Part shown: positions 1 through 8,320 of the stretch, one piece after another
Layout: each line of letters begins with the position of its first letter
Position numbering within the stretch: position 1 is the first letter of the stretch
Assembly (NCBI GenBank): GCA_019694395.1
Contig: JAIBCC010000037.1
Location: 1 to 51,392 of the forward strand
Source: Pyrinomonadaceae bacterium
GTDB taxonomy: Bacteria; Acidobacteriota; Blastocatellia; Pyrinomonadales; Pyrinomonadaceae
Length of the DNA stretch: 51,392 nucleotides
Direction: 5' to 3'
The notes under the pieces: generated by a model
Told to the model about the DNA's origin: nothing
The model's database searches: none
The model's input: the letters and a program-made list of their open reading frames with translations, nothing else
Translations under genes and position numbers: made by a program

Positions 1-391
1 GCGAACCATTTTCCAATTGCTCGTGATAGGTGATGTATTGTTTGACTTTAGAATCATCATCTATCAAAACCAAAAACGATTTCGGCTCTTGAGAATGGAG
101 TTTTTCGGCAACCTTGGTTAGTTCGGACTCGCTGAGATTTTTGGGAATTTTGTAAAGCGAATAATCGAACCTTTGGTAGAAATAATTTCCTGCCTTTTTC
201 GGAAATTCACTTTCCGTATCCCCGGAATCATCTGTGTTTTTCTCAGGTTTCTTATCTTTTAGTTTCTTTTCGGTGATCTTTTTTTCGCTTGTATTACTGT
301 TTTCGCTTGTCTCACCGAATTTGAACTGACAAGCTAATCCAATCCAACAGAGCAAAGATAAAGAGATCAGGAAAGTGAATTTGTTTTTCAT
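1..391 (-). CDS. Putative lipoprotein, C-terminus cut by window edge
   Basis: The gene runs off the left edge, so only the first 130 residues are visible. It starts with ATG behind a GAGGAAAATGCT ribosome site. The N-terminus is a lipoprotein signal: a short basic start, a hydrophobic stretch and the lipobox GLAC with Cys21, so the mature protein should be membrane-anchored. A Lys/Glu/Ser/Thr-rich linker of about 45 residues follows, then a mixed region of no recognised family. The signal closely resembles those of the proteins at 405-1163 and 2991-3491, which also have Cys21, so the three are probably paralogous at least in this part. It is the last visible gene of a co-directional run (13 nt behind the next one). 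Function unknown. Confidence 0.75.
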   Translation of the reverse strand, partial: MKNKFTFLISLSLLCWIGLACQFKFGETSENSNTSEKKITEKKLKDKKPEKNTDDSGDTESEFPKKAGNYFYQRFDYSLYKIPKNLSESELTKVAEKLHSQEPKSFLVLIDDDSKVKQYITYHEQLENGS

Positions 392-404
392 AGCATTTTC
401 CTCA

Positions 405-1163
405 TTAACTGCGACCGCTCCACATTTCAAAACTTCCCCAGATCGCATCTACAGTTTCTTTCTTTTTATCGAACTCTTTTTCGTCACATCCGACGATCAT
501 CACATATTTATCAGTGACATCCGTTCCGACGAGGATTCGCATTTTGGAATTTACGCCTTGTTTATCAACCGAAGTCGCTTCGACAACCACGTAATTATCA
601 CTTGAGCCAAGGACGTTGCCGGTTTTAATGGTTTCGCCCATTGCTTCGAGAATATTTTTGGCACTATTGAGCAAAGTTTCTCTGGTCGCGCTGCGGTCTT
701 TCCAGGCAAAAACGTAAATACCGACTTTGTTGGGCGTAAATCCGGCAAAAGTATCAACTCCGCTGGTTTTACCCCAATCGCCCGTCGTCCCGGGAGGAAC
801 ATAAAACCCGTAACCTTTACGGCTGTCGTAAACGTAAAGCCAATTTCCATTTGAAGCAGCCGAAGTTTTATCAGTTCCTAAAGCGTTGGAAACGGATTTT
901 GACTCGCCGCTTGGACGTTCGGAACCGCTCAAAGCATTTGATTGAGCATCGGGGGCGGTTTCTTTATTTTGGGCGATTCTATCTTCATCGCTCTTGGAAG
1001 TTTTCTTTTCAGTTTTGTCAGATTTTTCCGTTTTCTCCGTTTTTTCACTATCGGTTGATTTTTCAGTTTTTGGTTCCGTATCTCCACCCGCTTTAAATTG
1101 GCAGGCAAGTGCCAGTAAACAAATCAATGATAACGAAATAAAAAATGCTGCTGTATTTTTCAT
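405..1163 (-). CDS. Lipoprotein with charged linker and possible PsbP-like domain
   Basis: 252 residues, starting with ATG behind a strong AGGAGG site. The lipobox LALAC places the lipidated cysteine at residue 21. Residues 25-65 are a low-complexity linker with repeated TEK/SEK units, which should act as a flexible tether. The C-terminal part (about 107-252) looks globular; its beginning, a Tyr-rich segment followed by GYGFYVPPG, recalls PsbP/DUF1795-like folds, but that is a weak resemblance. It lies 13-15 nt from its neighbours in a run of export-signal genes, so it is probably cotranscribed with them. Function unknown; an envelope-surface role is inferred only from the signal. Confidence 0.75.
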   Translation of the reverse strand: MKNTAAFFISLSLICLLALACQFKAGGDTEPKTEKSTDSEKTEKTEKSDKTEKKTSKSDEDRIAQNKETAPDAQSNALSGSERPSGESKSVSNALGTDKTSAASNGNWLYVYDSRKGYGFYVPPGTTGDWGKTSGVDTFAGFTPNKVGIYVFAWKDRSATRETLLNSAKNILEAMGETIKTGNVLGSSDNYVVVEATSVDKQGVNSKMRILVGTDVTDKYVMIVGCDEKEFDKKKETVDAIWGSFEMWSGRS

Positions 1164-1178
1164 AATTTCCTCCTAAAT

Positions 1179-2018
1179 TTAACGAATCAAAACCGTCATT
1201 TTGAAATTGGTATTTTCCGATTCAATGGTGCCGACCACAATTCTGTAATCGCCTGATTCTGTTAGCTTTCCGCGCCAGACCGAATCGTATTCGCCCTCGC
1301 CCATCGGATATTTACCGTCAGGTGTAATCAGGTAAAAAACGACATCGTTATTTACCCCACTATCAGTAATTTTTATCTCAAGATTGTGTCCCGATCTTGC
1401 TCCGATAATGTAAGTTTTGTTTTGCCGATTTTCGATTGAATCGCTAACCGTGGCAGAAGTTTTTCCGCGTTCAAAACTGATTCTTTGACCGGGCGGCATT
1501 TCGTCTGCTTCGACTTGATTCGGATCATCACTCACTTTGACATAAACTCCACTAGCATTGACGCTTGAGCCAAATCCGCAATCGGAATCAACTCCGTCTT
1601 GTTGGACTTTAAGTTTGTTTGGAGCCAAAAAATCCATTAAAATTTGACAGTTTTGCGAGCCTTCGGGAACGAGAACGGCTTTGTTTCCGTCAAGCGTGAC
1701 GATACCTTCCGCCGAACCCGAATTTGCCAGCCAATCGCCGTCAATTTTGTATTCGTAATTTGCCCCCAAAACCACTTTCAATTTGTCTCCGCCCAATTCT
1801 TCAATCCCGATGGCGTTGATATAACTGCCGCTTTTGTAGCGATATGTCCCTGTTTTGGTTGAAGCGGTTTGGACTTTCGCAACAGTTTTCGGTGTATTGG
1901 AATTATTTTGATTTTCAACCGCTTTTGGTTTTGAATCAGAGACAGGAGCCGTGCTTCCAAAGCTAAAACCGCAAGTTGAATTAAGAATCATCAGAAATGT
2001 TAAAGCTACTAATTTCAT
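1179..2018 (-). CDS. Secreted hypothetical protein with C-terminal beta-sandwich (PPC-like)
   Basis: 279 residues with a GAGG ribosome site. The N-terminus is a short hydrophobic export signal; a Cys at residue 16 (NSTC) could be lipidated, but the lipobox is not canonical. A Ser/Asn/Lys-rich linker follows. Residues 50-165 include a segment typical of small secreted beta domains (TYRYKSGSYINAIGI). Residues 190-279 resemble the bacterial pre-peptidase C-terminal (PPC) type of beta-sandwich seen in secreted proteins, with a LTESGDYRIVVG strand and turn. No catalytic motif is visible. It sits 10 nt behind the metallopeptidase gene and 15 nt ahead of the next lipoprotein, so it is probably in one operon with them. 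Confidence 0.7.
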   Translation of the reverse strand: MKLVALTFLMILNSTCGFSFGSTAPVSDSKPKAVENQNNSNTPKTVAKVQTASTKTGTYRYKSGSYINAIGIEELGGDKLKVVLGANYEYKIDGDWLANSGSAEGIVTLDGNKAVLVPEGSQNCQILMDFLAPNKLKVQQDGVDSDCGFGSSVNASGVYVKVSDDPNQVEADEMPPGQRISFERGKTSATVSDSIENRQNKTYIIGARSGHNLEIKITDSGVNNDVVFYLITPDGKYPMGEGEYDSVWRGKLTESGDYRIVVGTIESENTNFKMTVLIR

Positions 2019-2028
2019 TATTTTAACC

Positions 2029-2973
2029 TCACTTTTTAACCCACGGCTCGATCAATCTTTCCCAAGCCTTTGACATTTTTTGATATTCGCCGGGACAGCG
2101 AACCGCACGCGCTTCGGGCAGAGTTCCGTCTTGAACGAACGAGCCAAATTTTTCCTGATCTTTGCCATACATCCAACAGACGATGTTGTAAAACCGTTGT
2201 TCGTGCAAACTGTGTTCGTCGGCAAAATCGTAGGATTCGCGGCTGTCGCCCAAAGCCTTGAAAATTATTGCTCCCGAAGCGGCGGAGTATTGACCGTCTT
2301 CGTCCATTGCTTCCATCAAAATCAGAGTTGAAAGTTGGTCAACCGCATCTTCTTCCTTTCCGGTGGATGGCAAATCATAGACATCAACCATTCCGTGTCC
2401 TAGTTCGTGAAAGAAAAAGAACAGAGTTGCGCCGATCATAATGGAATTTGCTTCGTCCTCGGATTTACCCATTTCGATAGCTTTTTGATATGCAAGTTCC
2501 ATCAGTTCGTAGCAAACCGTGATGCTTTTTTCCTGCGGACTCCACCAAGCGTTAATTTTTCCGCAATCTCTAAAAGTAACTGTCACATCATTCGGAAGAG
2601 CAAACGCTTGGTTAAGTGCGGAAGTAATTCCTTCGGTTACTTTTTGCTCTCTGAATCGTTGGTTGAAACCGGCATATTTTTCGTTTTGAACCTCCGCATA
2701 GACCGGAATAAAATCGCCTTTGTCCTGATTTTCACTAGTCGCCCCGGATTTTTTAGAATTTCCGCCGGTTATTTTTTTCATTTCGGAAACATCATCGTCA
2801 TTAAGATTCGGCGGATTTTTTGAACTGTTCTTTTTGGTAGTTTCGGGTTTGTCTTTTTCGGTTTTGCCGTCACGTTGAGCATCAGTGCTGATAGTGCAGG
2901 CAACCGCTACAAAAACTGTTAAGATCAAAGCTAAAATTCCGCCGTTAAAATATAGTTTATTTAATAAATTCAT
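2029..2973 (-). CDS. Lipoprotein DUF4344-type metallopeptidase
   Basis: 314 residues with a GGAGAG ribosome site. The lipobox VAVAC gives a lipidated Cys26. Residues 30-85 are a charged, low-complexity linker. The globular part (about 90-314) contains the zinc-protease helix FFHELGHG (His189, Glu190, His193) and, 15 residues on, GKEEDAVDQLST, the acidic segment expected to supply the third zinc ligand. This arrangement is the signature of the DUF4344 family of putative metallopeptidases. Two Cys residues (137 and 154) could form a disulphide, consistent with export. Substrate unknown. It is the only clearly enzymatic member of the lipoprotein run, so it may process the neighbouring proteins or envelope material; that is inference. 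Confidence 0.85.
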   Translation of the reverse strand: MNLLNKLYFNGGILALILTVFVAVACTISTDAQRDGKTEKDKPETTKKNSSKNPPNLNDDDVSEMKKITGGNSKKSGATSENQDKGDFIPVYAEVQNEKYAGFNQRFREQKVTEGITSALNQAFALPNDVTVTFRDCGKINAWWSPQEKSITVCYELMELAYQKAIEMGKSEDEANSIMIGATLFFFFHELGHGMVDVYDLPSTGKEEDAVDQLSTLILMEAMDEDGQYSAASGAIIFKALGDSRESYDFADEHSLHEQRFYNIVCWMYGKDQEKFGSFVQDGTLPEARAVRCPGEYQKMSKAWERLIEPWVKK

Positions 2974-2990
2974 CGTTTTTCTCTCCTTTT

Positions 2991-3491
2991 TTATTTGTCA
3001 TCGTCTGATTCTTCCGTATCATTGGCGGAAGTCTTTTTAGTTTTATTTGTTTTAGTCGAACTATCGCCCACAATCGTAAAATTCGCCGTTTTGCGGTCTA
3101 ATTCTTTGCCGTCTTCGCCCTTCAAAACCATTTCGCATTTGTAACTGCCGGGGACAAAACCGGTCGGAACGGAAAACGTAAAAAAGACTTTGCGACTCCC
3201 ATCGTTTTTGTGTTCGCCCTGAATTTTGTAAGCAACCGTGCCGGATTTCGCGCCTTCAACGTTATCGAACAACAAGCGAAATTGAACGGTATTCGTGCCG
3301 ACCGCATTATTTACATTTGAAATAGCCACAATTTCGTCATTCTGCTCAAACTTGGTTTTTGAATTACTGCCCGATTCATCTTTATCAAATTTGATCTCAT
3401 CCAGATTTGCTGTTCCGACGCTGAAATTACAGCCCAAAGAAATTGCCCAAAGTAAGCTCAACGCGATTAAAAAGTTGAATTTTGATTTCAT
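2991..3491 (-). CDS. Small lipoprotein with Ig-like beta domain
   Basis: 166 residues from the ATG at 3491, which has an AGAGGAAA ribosome site; the frame is open further upstream to 3545, but that extension has no signal and would hide the lipobox. The lipobox is SLGC with Cys21. Residues 55-145 read as alternating hydrophobic beta strands ending in GSYKCEMVLKGEDGKELDR, a pattern common in Ig-like or macroglobulin-like modules. The C-terminus is a Lys/Thr/Asp-rich tail. It is the first gene of the five-gene minus-strand run, so the promoter should lie in 3492-3588, shared divergently with the acetyltransferase. Function unknown. Confidence 0.75.
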   Translation of the reverse strand: MKSKFNFLIALSLLWAISLGCNFSVGTANLDEIKFDKDESGSNSKTKFEQNDEIVAISNVNNAVGTNTVQFRLLFDNVEGAKSGTVAYKIQGEHKNDGSRKVFFTFSVPTGFVPGSYKCEMVLKGEDGKELDRKTANFTIVGDSSTKTNKTKKTSANDTEESDDDK

Positions 3492-3575
3492 AAAATTTCC
3501 TCTTAAAAAGTTGGTAAAAATTACGCTCAACAATAAAAGCGACATATTTTTTCAAAACCGCTAATTTTTTTTGTG

Positions 3576-3588
3576 TATAATTTGGTAA
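3576..3588 (+). promoter_or_regulatory. -10 element of a probable leaderless promoter
   Basis: A perfect TATAAT lies at 3576-3581 and the acetyltransferase ATG begins at 3589, 8 nt after it. Transcription starts about 7 nt past a -10 box, so the mRNA should begin at or next to the ATG. There is no Shine-Dalgarno sequence. No good -35 hexamer is visible at 17 nt. Inference from spacing. Confidence 0.5.
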
Positions 3589-4401
3589 ATGATTTTTTCA
3601 GATTTAGATTTATCGCAAAAACTTGAACGCACTGAGGCAAGCGCAAACGCCGCTTTTGTTGAGGCACGGGCAAAGATTTCACCCGAAACAAACGCTGAAT
3701 GGATCGAAGTTGCGGGGACTTACGCGATGTTTGACGGCATCGAATCGCCTTTGACGCAGACTTTCGGACTTGGTGTTTTTGAAGAAATTACCAATGCGGA
3801 ATTGGACAAAATCGAAGCATTTTTCAAAAAGCACGATGCACCGGTTTTTCACGAAGTCTCGCCATTAGCAGGATTTGATTTAGTTGCGCTTTTGAATGAG
3901 CGGAATTATCAGCCGATTGAATTAACGAGCGTGATGTTTCAGTCTTTGGAGTCAGAAAATAGCTTAAATTTACCGATCAATCCGAATATCAAAACGCGGA
4001 TCATCGAAAAAGGCGAAGAAGAACTTTGGGCACGAACTTCAGCAGACGGTTGGGCGAGTGAGGCACAGGAGCTTGGCGATTTTATGTTCAATTTTGGACA
4101 GATCAGTGCAAATTGCAAAGGCGGATTTCCGTTTCTCGCCGAGCTTGACGGGAAACCGATTTCCGCCGGAATGCTGTTTGTTTTCAATGACGTAGCTTTA
4201 CTTGGCGGAGCCAGCACGATTCCCGAAGGTCGCAGAAAAGGCGGACAATCCGCTTTGCTTGAAGCGCGTTTAAATTTTGCCAGAGAAAAAGGCTCTAAAA
4301 TTGCAATGATGTGTGCTTTACCGGGCAGTCAATCGCAAAGAAACGCGGAAAAAAATGGCTTTCGCATCGCCTACACGCGCACCAAATGGCAACTCAAATG
4401 A
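3589..4401 (+). CDS. GNAT-family N-acetyltransferase
   Basis: 270 residues. The C-terminal half carries the acetyl-CoA-binding GNAT core: a beta strand (FNDVALLGGAST), the pyrophosphate-loop motif RRKGGQSALL (about residues 211-220), and the closing strand with SQRNAEKNGF, typical of the N-x-x-x-x-x-x-GF end of the fold. The N-terminal 140 residues look like a second, diverged GNAT-like half, as in two-domain members of the family. The acceptor substrate cannot be told. The gene stands alone on the plus strand, divergent from the lipoprotein run and convergent with the antiporter gene. The start has no ribosome site but follows a TATAAT box directly, so translation is probably leaderless. Confidence 0.8.
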   Translation: MIFSDLDLSQKLERTEASANAAFVEARAKISPETNAEWIEVAGTYAMFDGIESPLTQTFGLGVFEEITNAELDKIEAFFKKHDAPVFHEVSPLAGFDLVALLNERNYQPIELTSVMFQSLESENSLNLPINPNIKTRIIEKGEEELWARTSADGWASEAQELGDFMFNFGQISANCKGGFPFLAELDGKPISAGMLFVFNDVALLGGASTIPEGRRKGGQSALLEARLNFAREKGSKIAMMCALPGSQSQRNAEKNGFRIAYTRTKWQLK

Positions 4402-4477
4402 TTTTTGATTGCCGATTTTGGATTAAAAATTCGTTTAAACCCAATCTAAAATCAAAAATCTAAAATCAAAAATTCAG
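4402..4477. repeat. Patterned palindromic spacer between convergent genes
   Basis: The whole gap between two convergent genes consists of a (T)TTTTGATT-type motif on the left and its complement, ATCTAAAATCAAAAATC in near-tandem copies, on the right. The two halves can fold into one long imperfect hairpin. It may act as a bidirectional transcription stop, but it has no clean T-run. The same kind of pattern recurs at 17492-17519 and 32478-32510. Confidence 0.55.
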
Positions 4478-6493
4478 TTATGGATTAAAACCGTTGTTTT
4501 CTCCCTGTAAAATTTCGATGGCTTTTTCGAGATTTTCGTTTTTACCGAACAAAATCAAAATATCTTCGTCGGCAAATTCAAATTTCGGACTCGGACTGAT
4601 GAAAGTTTCATCGCCGCGTAAAACTGCAATCAAGGTAACTTTTGTTTGTTGGCGCAGATTGATTTGGCTCAGTTTTTTACCGATAATTGGCGAAGTTTGA
4701 CTAAGTTTTATCGTTTCGGTGGTGGCAGATTCGTGAATCGCGTTGAGATTCGGCGTAGAAATTTGCGGCAAAGACGGCGAACGAAGCATTTCATAACCTT
4801 GTTTACGGATTTGTCCGATTCGATTTTCGATAGTTAGACGATCAATTCCGTAGCAAAGCAAAACCCGCGAAAAGATTTCAATGCTCGTTTCAAATTCCTC
4901 GGGAATCACCTCGTTTGCGCCTAAATCCATTAATTCGTTAATTTCCGAAATGTAGCGGGTGCGAACGATGATATAAAGATTCGGATTCATTTCCCGCGCC
5001 TGTTTGACTGTTCGACGGGCGGCTTGCGGATCGGAAATTGCTAAAACTAAGGCGTGTGCTTCTTCGATATGCGCGTGATGCAGAACTTCGCGGCGGGTTG
5101 AATCCCCAAAATTGATTTTTTCGCCCTTTGCTTTCGCCTTTCGCACGGTTTCTATATTCAGATCAAGAATTGCATAAGAAACTCCGACCGAACGCAGCAC
5201 ACGCGCCAAATTTCGTCCGTTTAAGCCGTAACCGACAATAATAACGTGATTTAGCAAACCTCCGCTGGAGGTTAAATGAATGTCATCTTCGCTAGTTTTC
5301 GGTTCTCGCTTGTCCGAATCGTCTTTCAAGATTTTCTGAATAAAATAACCAATCCCCGGAGCCGCCGAAATCAAAAAAGGTGTCGCGATCATCGAAATTA
5401 TCGAAGCGGCTAAAAATTTTTGATAATCGGCATCGGGCAATAAATCAAATCCCTTTCCGGCTTTTGCCAGAATAAACGAAAATTCTCCGATCTGTGCTAA
5501 TCCGACTGCCGCCATTACCGAAATTCTTTGCGGAAATCTCAGCAGGCGAACAACCACCCAAATTATCAAAAACTTAATGACTACAAGAAATACGACCAGT
5601 AGCAAAACGGCAAACAGGTTTTCGATGAGCGAACCGACCGACAACAGCAAGCCGATCGAGACAAAGAAAATGCTGTTAAAAACATCGCGGAAAGGCAGAA
5701 TATCCGCCGTAATTTGATGGTTGTAATCCGATTCGGCTAAAACCATTCCGGCGATAAATGCGCCTAACGCCAGCGAAAGTCCAAATTGCGAAGTGGCAAA
5801 AGAAATTCCTAAAAATAACAAAACGACGGTCAGCAAAAGAACTTCGGGACTGCGAAGCTTGCCGACAATTTTAAGAATTCGCGGAATCAAAAGTGCGGCA
5901 GCCAGAACGATTAAAATCAGTGCCAACAGCGAACCGCCGAGGTTTTTGGCAACCGAGGCAAATGAAAGCGAATCTTTGCCGCCTAAAATAGGAATGACCA
6001 GCATCATCAACACAACGCTGATGTCCTGAAAAAGTAAAATTCCAACTCCGGCGCGTCCGTGCGGCGAATCGACTTCGTTGCGTTCGACATAGCTTTTCAA
6101 AACAATGGCGGTGCTGGAAAGCGCAACCAAAAAGCCGAAAAACAACGCTTGATTGAAACTTCTGCCGAAAAACACGGCAGCAGCGGCAGTTATGGCAACT
6201 GTCAGCAAAACTTGTAATCCGCCGCCGATCAACACGAGTTTTTTCATCTCGCGCAAGCGATTCAACGAAAATTCCAGACCAATCGTAAAAAGCAGAAGCA
6301 TTACGCCGATCTCGGCTAAAATCTCAACGCCTTCGAGGTCTTTGATCCAACCTAATCCATAAGGTCCGATGACGATTCCAGTCAGCATCAAACCGACTAA
6401 AAGCGGTAATTTAAGCCGTAAACAAGCCAAAGCTACCGGCACGGAAACCAATAAAATAATTAATAAATCTTCAAAAAGTGGTGGTGTGTGCAT
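4478..6493 (-). CDS. CPA2-family cation:proton antiporter with RCK domain
   Basis: 671 residues from the ATG at 6493, which has a GGAGG ribosome site 6 nt away; the frame extends to 6571 but without such a site. The first roughly 380 residues are a multi-span Na+/H+ exchanger domain, with family segments such as GIVIGPYGLG, LLFTIGLEFSL and FQDISVVLM. Around residue 418 an RCK/TrkA-N domain begins with the nucleotide-binding GYGLNGRN, followed by IEEAHALVLAISD. Residues from about 580 form a TrkA-C domain ending in EDILILFGKNENLEKA. This matches KefB/YbaL-type monovalent cation exporters of the inner membrane, gated by a bound nucleotide or ligand. The ion (K+ or Na+) cannot be read from sequence. 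No KefF/KefG partner is adjacent. Confidence 0.9.
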   Translation of the reverse strand: MHTPPLFEDLLIILLVSVPVALACLRLKLPLLVGLMLTGIVIGPYGLGWIKDLEGVEILAEIGVMLLLFTIGLEFSLNRLREMKKLVLIGGGLQVLLTVAITAAAAVFFGRSFNQALFFGFLVALSSTAIVLKSYVERNEVDSPHGRAGVGILLFQDISVVLMMLVIPILGGKDSLSFASVAKNLGGSLLALILIVLAAALLIPRILKIVGKLRSPEVLLLTVVLLFLGISFATSQFGLSLALGAFIAGMVLAESDYNHQITADILPFRDVFNSIFFVSIGLLLSVGSLIENLFAVLLLVVFLVVIKFLIIWVVVRLLRFPQRISVMAAVGLAQIGEFSFILAKAGKGFDLLPDADYQKFLAASIISMIATPFLISAAPGIGYFIQKILKDDSDKREPKTSEDDIHLTSSGGLLNHVIIVGYGLNGRNLARVLRSVGVSYAILDLNIETVRKAKAKGEKINFGDSTRREVLHHAHIEEAHALVLAISDPQAARRTVKQAREMNPNLYIIVRTRYISEINELMDLGANEVIPEEFETSIEIFSRVLLCYGIDRLTIENRIGQIRKQGYEMLRSPSLPQISTPNLNAIHESATTETIKLSQTSPIIGKKLSQINLRQQTKVTLIAVLRGDETFISPSPKFEFADEDILILFGKNENLEKAIEILQGENNGFNP

Positions 6494-6572
6494 TAATCCT
6501 CCATCAAGTAAAAACAACTGAAAACAGCAGGTCTTTTTGATTAAAAGTAAGCGGACAGAATTGTTTTTCAAA

Positions 6573-6698
6573 GGAACGCCACGCTTCTAGCTGGCAATGA
6601 GTGCGAGAGCACGAACATTTAAGTTTTAACAAAGACAAATTTTGCCTAAACTTGGTGACATCGTAACCGATGTTTGCCGGCTGGAAGCACGGCGTTCC
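6573..6698. repeat. 126-bp inverted-repeat element, copy 1 (MITE-like)
   Basis: The 24-bp terminal arms at 6573-6596 and 6675-6698 are inverted repeats with 4 mismatches; both begin or end with GGAACGCC/GGCGTTCC. A smaller hairpin, ACATCG-TAAC-CGATGT, sits just inside the right arm. The second copy at 13333-13460 has identical arms and a different centre. It encodes nothing and lies upstream of the antiporter gene. No convincing target duplication is visible. Confidence 0.75.
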
Positions 6699-6766
6699 GT
6701 CTGCGAAAACATTTTTTTATCTTCTACCTTAAAAACCTGAATTAATTGAAAATAGTATGTTTATTA

Positions 6767-7165
6767 CTAAAAGAGAGGCGGAGCGCGGCTGGGAGAATTT
6801 CGCTTAAATAATTGAGAGCGATAAATATTTTGCTGTTCGGGAAAATGCTTTATTTGCGGAGCCTTTAAGCGGATAGCAACAAAACTTCTCAGCGAAGAAG
6901 CAAAAGTTATTGAATGAGCATCAGAATTTTTTTGATTTTTTAACTGATAAGTTTGCGAGCGGTTATCAAAACGGTGGAAGTTTTTTTCGTAGTTTTGTTT
7001 CTGATTATTTTGATATTCAAAATTTGAACTTTGCGAAGTTTCAAAAGTTGGAAAAGGAAAAAGGCGAATTCCTTCGCCACTGGAAAACAACAATCCGTTG
7101 AGCAAACCGATCAATAAAAAGGTTCGCACACAAATTGACAGTTTTTTTGAAAAAAATCTTTTCAT
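6767..7165 (-). CDS. Hypothetical small exported protein (uncertain)
   Basis: 132 residues. The N-terminus has several Lys/Arg followed by a hydrophobic stretch (VRTFLLIGLLNGLLFSSG), which looks like a signal peptide or single membrane anchor. The rest is polar, rich in Asn, Gln, Ser and Arg, with no recognisable domain. The only ribosome-site candidate (AGGG) touches the ATG, so the start is weak. The open frame could be chance in this spacer, and the downstream end lies near repeat-rich sequence. Nothing in the context hints at a role. Confidence 0.4.
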   Translation of the reverse strand: MKRFFSKKLSICVRTFLLIGLLNGLLFSSGEGIRLFPFPTFETSQSSNFEYQNNQKQNYEKNFHRFDNRSQTYQLKNQKNSDAHSITFASSLRSFVAIRLKAPQIKHFPEQQNIYRSQLFKRNSPSRAPPLF

Positions 7166-7245
7166 CCCTGTAACTACTAGGATAACAGGGTTAGTTTAAA
7201 CTCACAAAATAAATATTTCGGCAAGGTTGCGAAACACTTTAAGTT

Positions 7246-7866
7246 TCAATTATGAACCGAAGGCGCGTCCGCGTGCGGAACAAAACATTGGCGGCAACGA
7301 GCTTCATATTTATCGCTGGCACCGACTTCGACTCTCGCGGTTGAATCTGAAGTGCGCTGTGAATAGTTTGCCGTTTCTCCGCATTTAACACAGATGGCAT
7401 GTGTTTTAGTGATAAACTCAGCAATTGCCAGCAGCTGCGGCATCGGCTCAAAAGGTTTTCCGGTGTAATCCTGATCTAATCCGGCAATAATGACACGAAC
7501 TCCGCGATTAGCCAATTCATTGGCAGCCTGCACCAACCCCTCATCTAAAAATTGACCTTCATCAATTCCGATTACCTCGGTCCCGGCTTCAATAGCATCC
7601 AAAAGTTCCTGTGCATTGGCAACCGCGATCGAATCGTGGCGCATATCCGAATGCGAAACGATTTCGACAACCGAGTAACGATCATCAATTTTCGGTTTGA
7701 AAACCTGAACTTTCTGACGGGCAATGCGGGCGCGGCGCAAACGTCGAATCAATTCTTCGGATTTGCCCGAAAACATCGAGCCGACAATAACTTCTATCCA
7801 ACCCGTCCCGTTATGACGGTGTTTGACGCGTTCTTCATTTGTATCGAACGCAAATTCATCAATCAT
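7246..7866 (-). CDS. tdk: Thymidine kinase (type II)
   Basis: 206 residues. It phosphorylates thymidine (and deoxyuridine) with ATP in the dTTP salvage route, in the cytoplasm. The P-loop is GSMFSGKS at residues 29-36. The segment IGIDEGQFLDEG holds the general base Glu103. The lasso region contains GLDQDYTGKPF. Four zinc-binding cysteines are present as C-V-K-C (159, 162) and C-R-Q-C (191, 194). These are the full set for the small tetrameric TK family. About 20 extra N-terminal residues precede the usual GWIEVIVG start. The closest AGAAGGAA site is about 15 nt before the ATG, which is long. It stands as a single gene. Confidence 0.93.
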   Translation of the reverse strand: MIDEFAFDTNEERVKHRHNGTGWIEVIVGSMFSGKSEELIRRLRRARIARQKVQVFKPKIDDRYSVVEIVSHSDMRHDSIAVANAQELLDAIEAGTEVIGIDEGQFLDEGLVQAANELANRGVRVIIAGLDQDYTGKPFEPMPQLLAIAEFITKTHAICVKCGETANYSQRTSDSTARVEVGASDKYEARCRQCFVPHADAPSVHN

Positions 7867-7963
7867 AAATTACGCTAAAATTTCCTTCTGAAAATAAGTT
7901 TGAAGAAAGAAAGATTATCACAAAAAGGGTTGAAAGGCGATTTGCCAAAGAGGCAAAAACGGC

Positions 7964-8314
7964 TTAACTTTCCTCTTCGATAATAAGGTGATATTCAATC
8001 GATTCATCTTCGTTAATATTAAAAAAATAACCTTTTTGCATAAAATCTTCGTTGTCCGAAACGTCAATCGGCGCAGGTTCAAATAATTTTCCCTGTGCGT
8101 CATAAATGTCGAAAAATTTGTAGCAGTATTCGGTGTATTTTTTGACTCCGCCAACAGCTTTTATGCCATCCGGAAAAGTTGCCGTAGCTGAAACGACAAC
8201 TTCGTGAAGTGCAATGTTTTCTGATGGAATAACGTTTCCATACATCAGTTCGGTCCAATCTTTTCTCCCGTTTTTAGGAAGGTGCATCACAGCTTCTAAA
8301 GTTTTTGTTTCCAT
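7964..8314 (-). CDS. Conserved-looking hypothetical protein, coupled to the kinase gene
   Basis: 116 residues, acidic, without signal or membrane segments, so probably cytoplasmic. No family recognised; the middle (YTEYCYKFFDIYDAQGKLF) and an acidic C-terminus (IEYHLIIEEES) are the only notable parts. The ATG lies 6 nt behind the stop codon of the sensor-kinase gene and has no clear ribosome site, so it is probably translated by coupling to that gene. This links its expression to the kinase, but a functional link is inference. Confidence 0.65.
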   Translation of the reverse strand: METKTLEAVMHLPKNGRKDWTELMYGNVIPSENIALHEVVVSATATFPDGIKAVGGVKKYTEYCYKFFDIYDAQGKLFEPAPIDVSDNEDFMQKGYFFNINEDESIEYHLIIEEES

Positions 8315-8320
8315 AAATAA

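Noticed and set aside
551..850. Several long frames overlapping the lipoprotein genes
   Set aside because: They lack ribosome sites and overlap genes with clear signals and motifs.
7165..7200. Sequence resembling the I-SceI homing endonuclease site (TAGGATAACAGGGTTA)
   Set aside because: One base is missing and others differ from the 18-bp site; no intron or homing gene nearby. Coincidence in a short hairpin.
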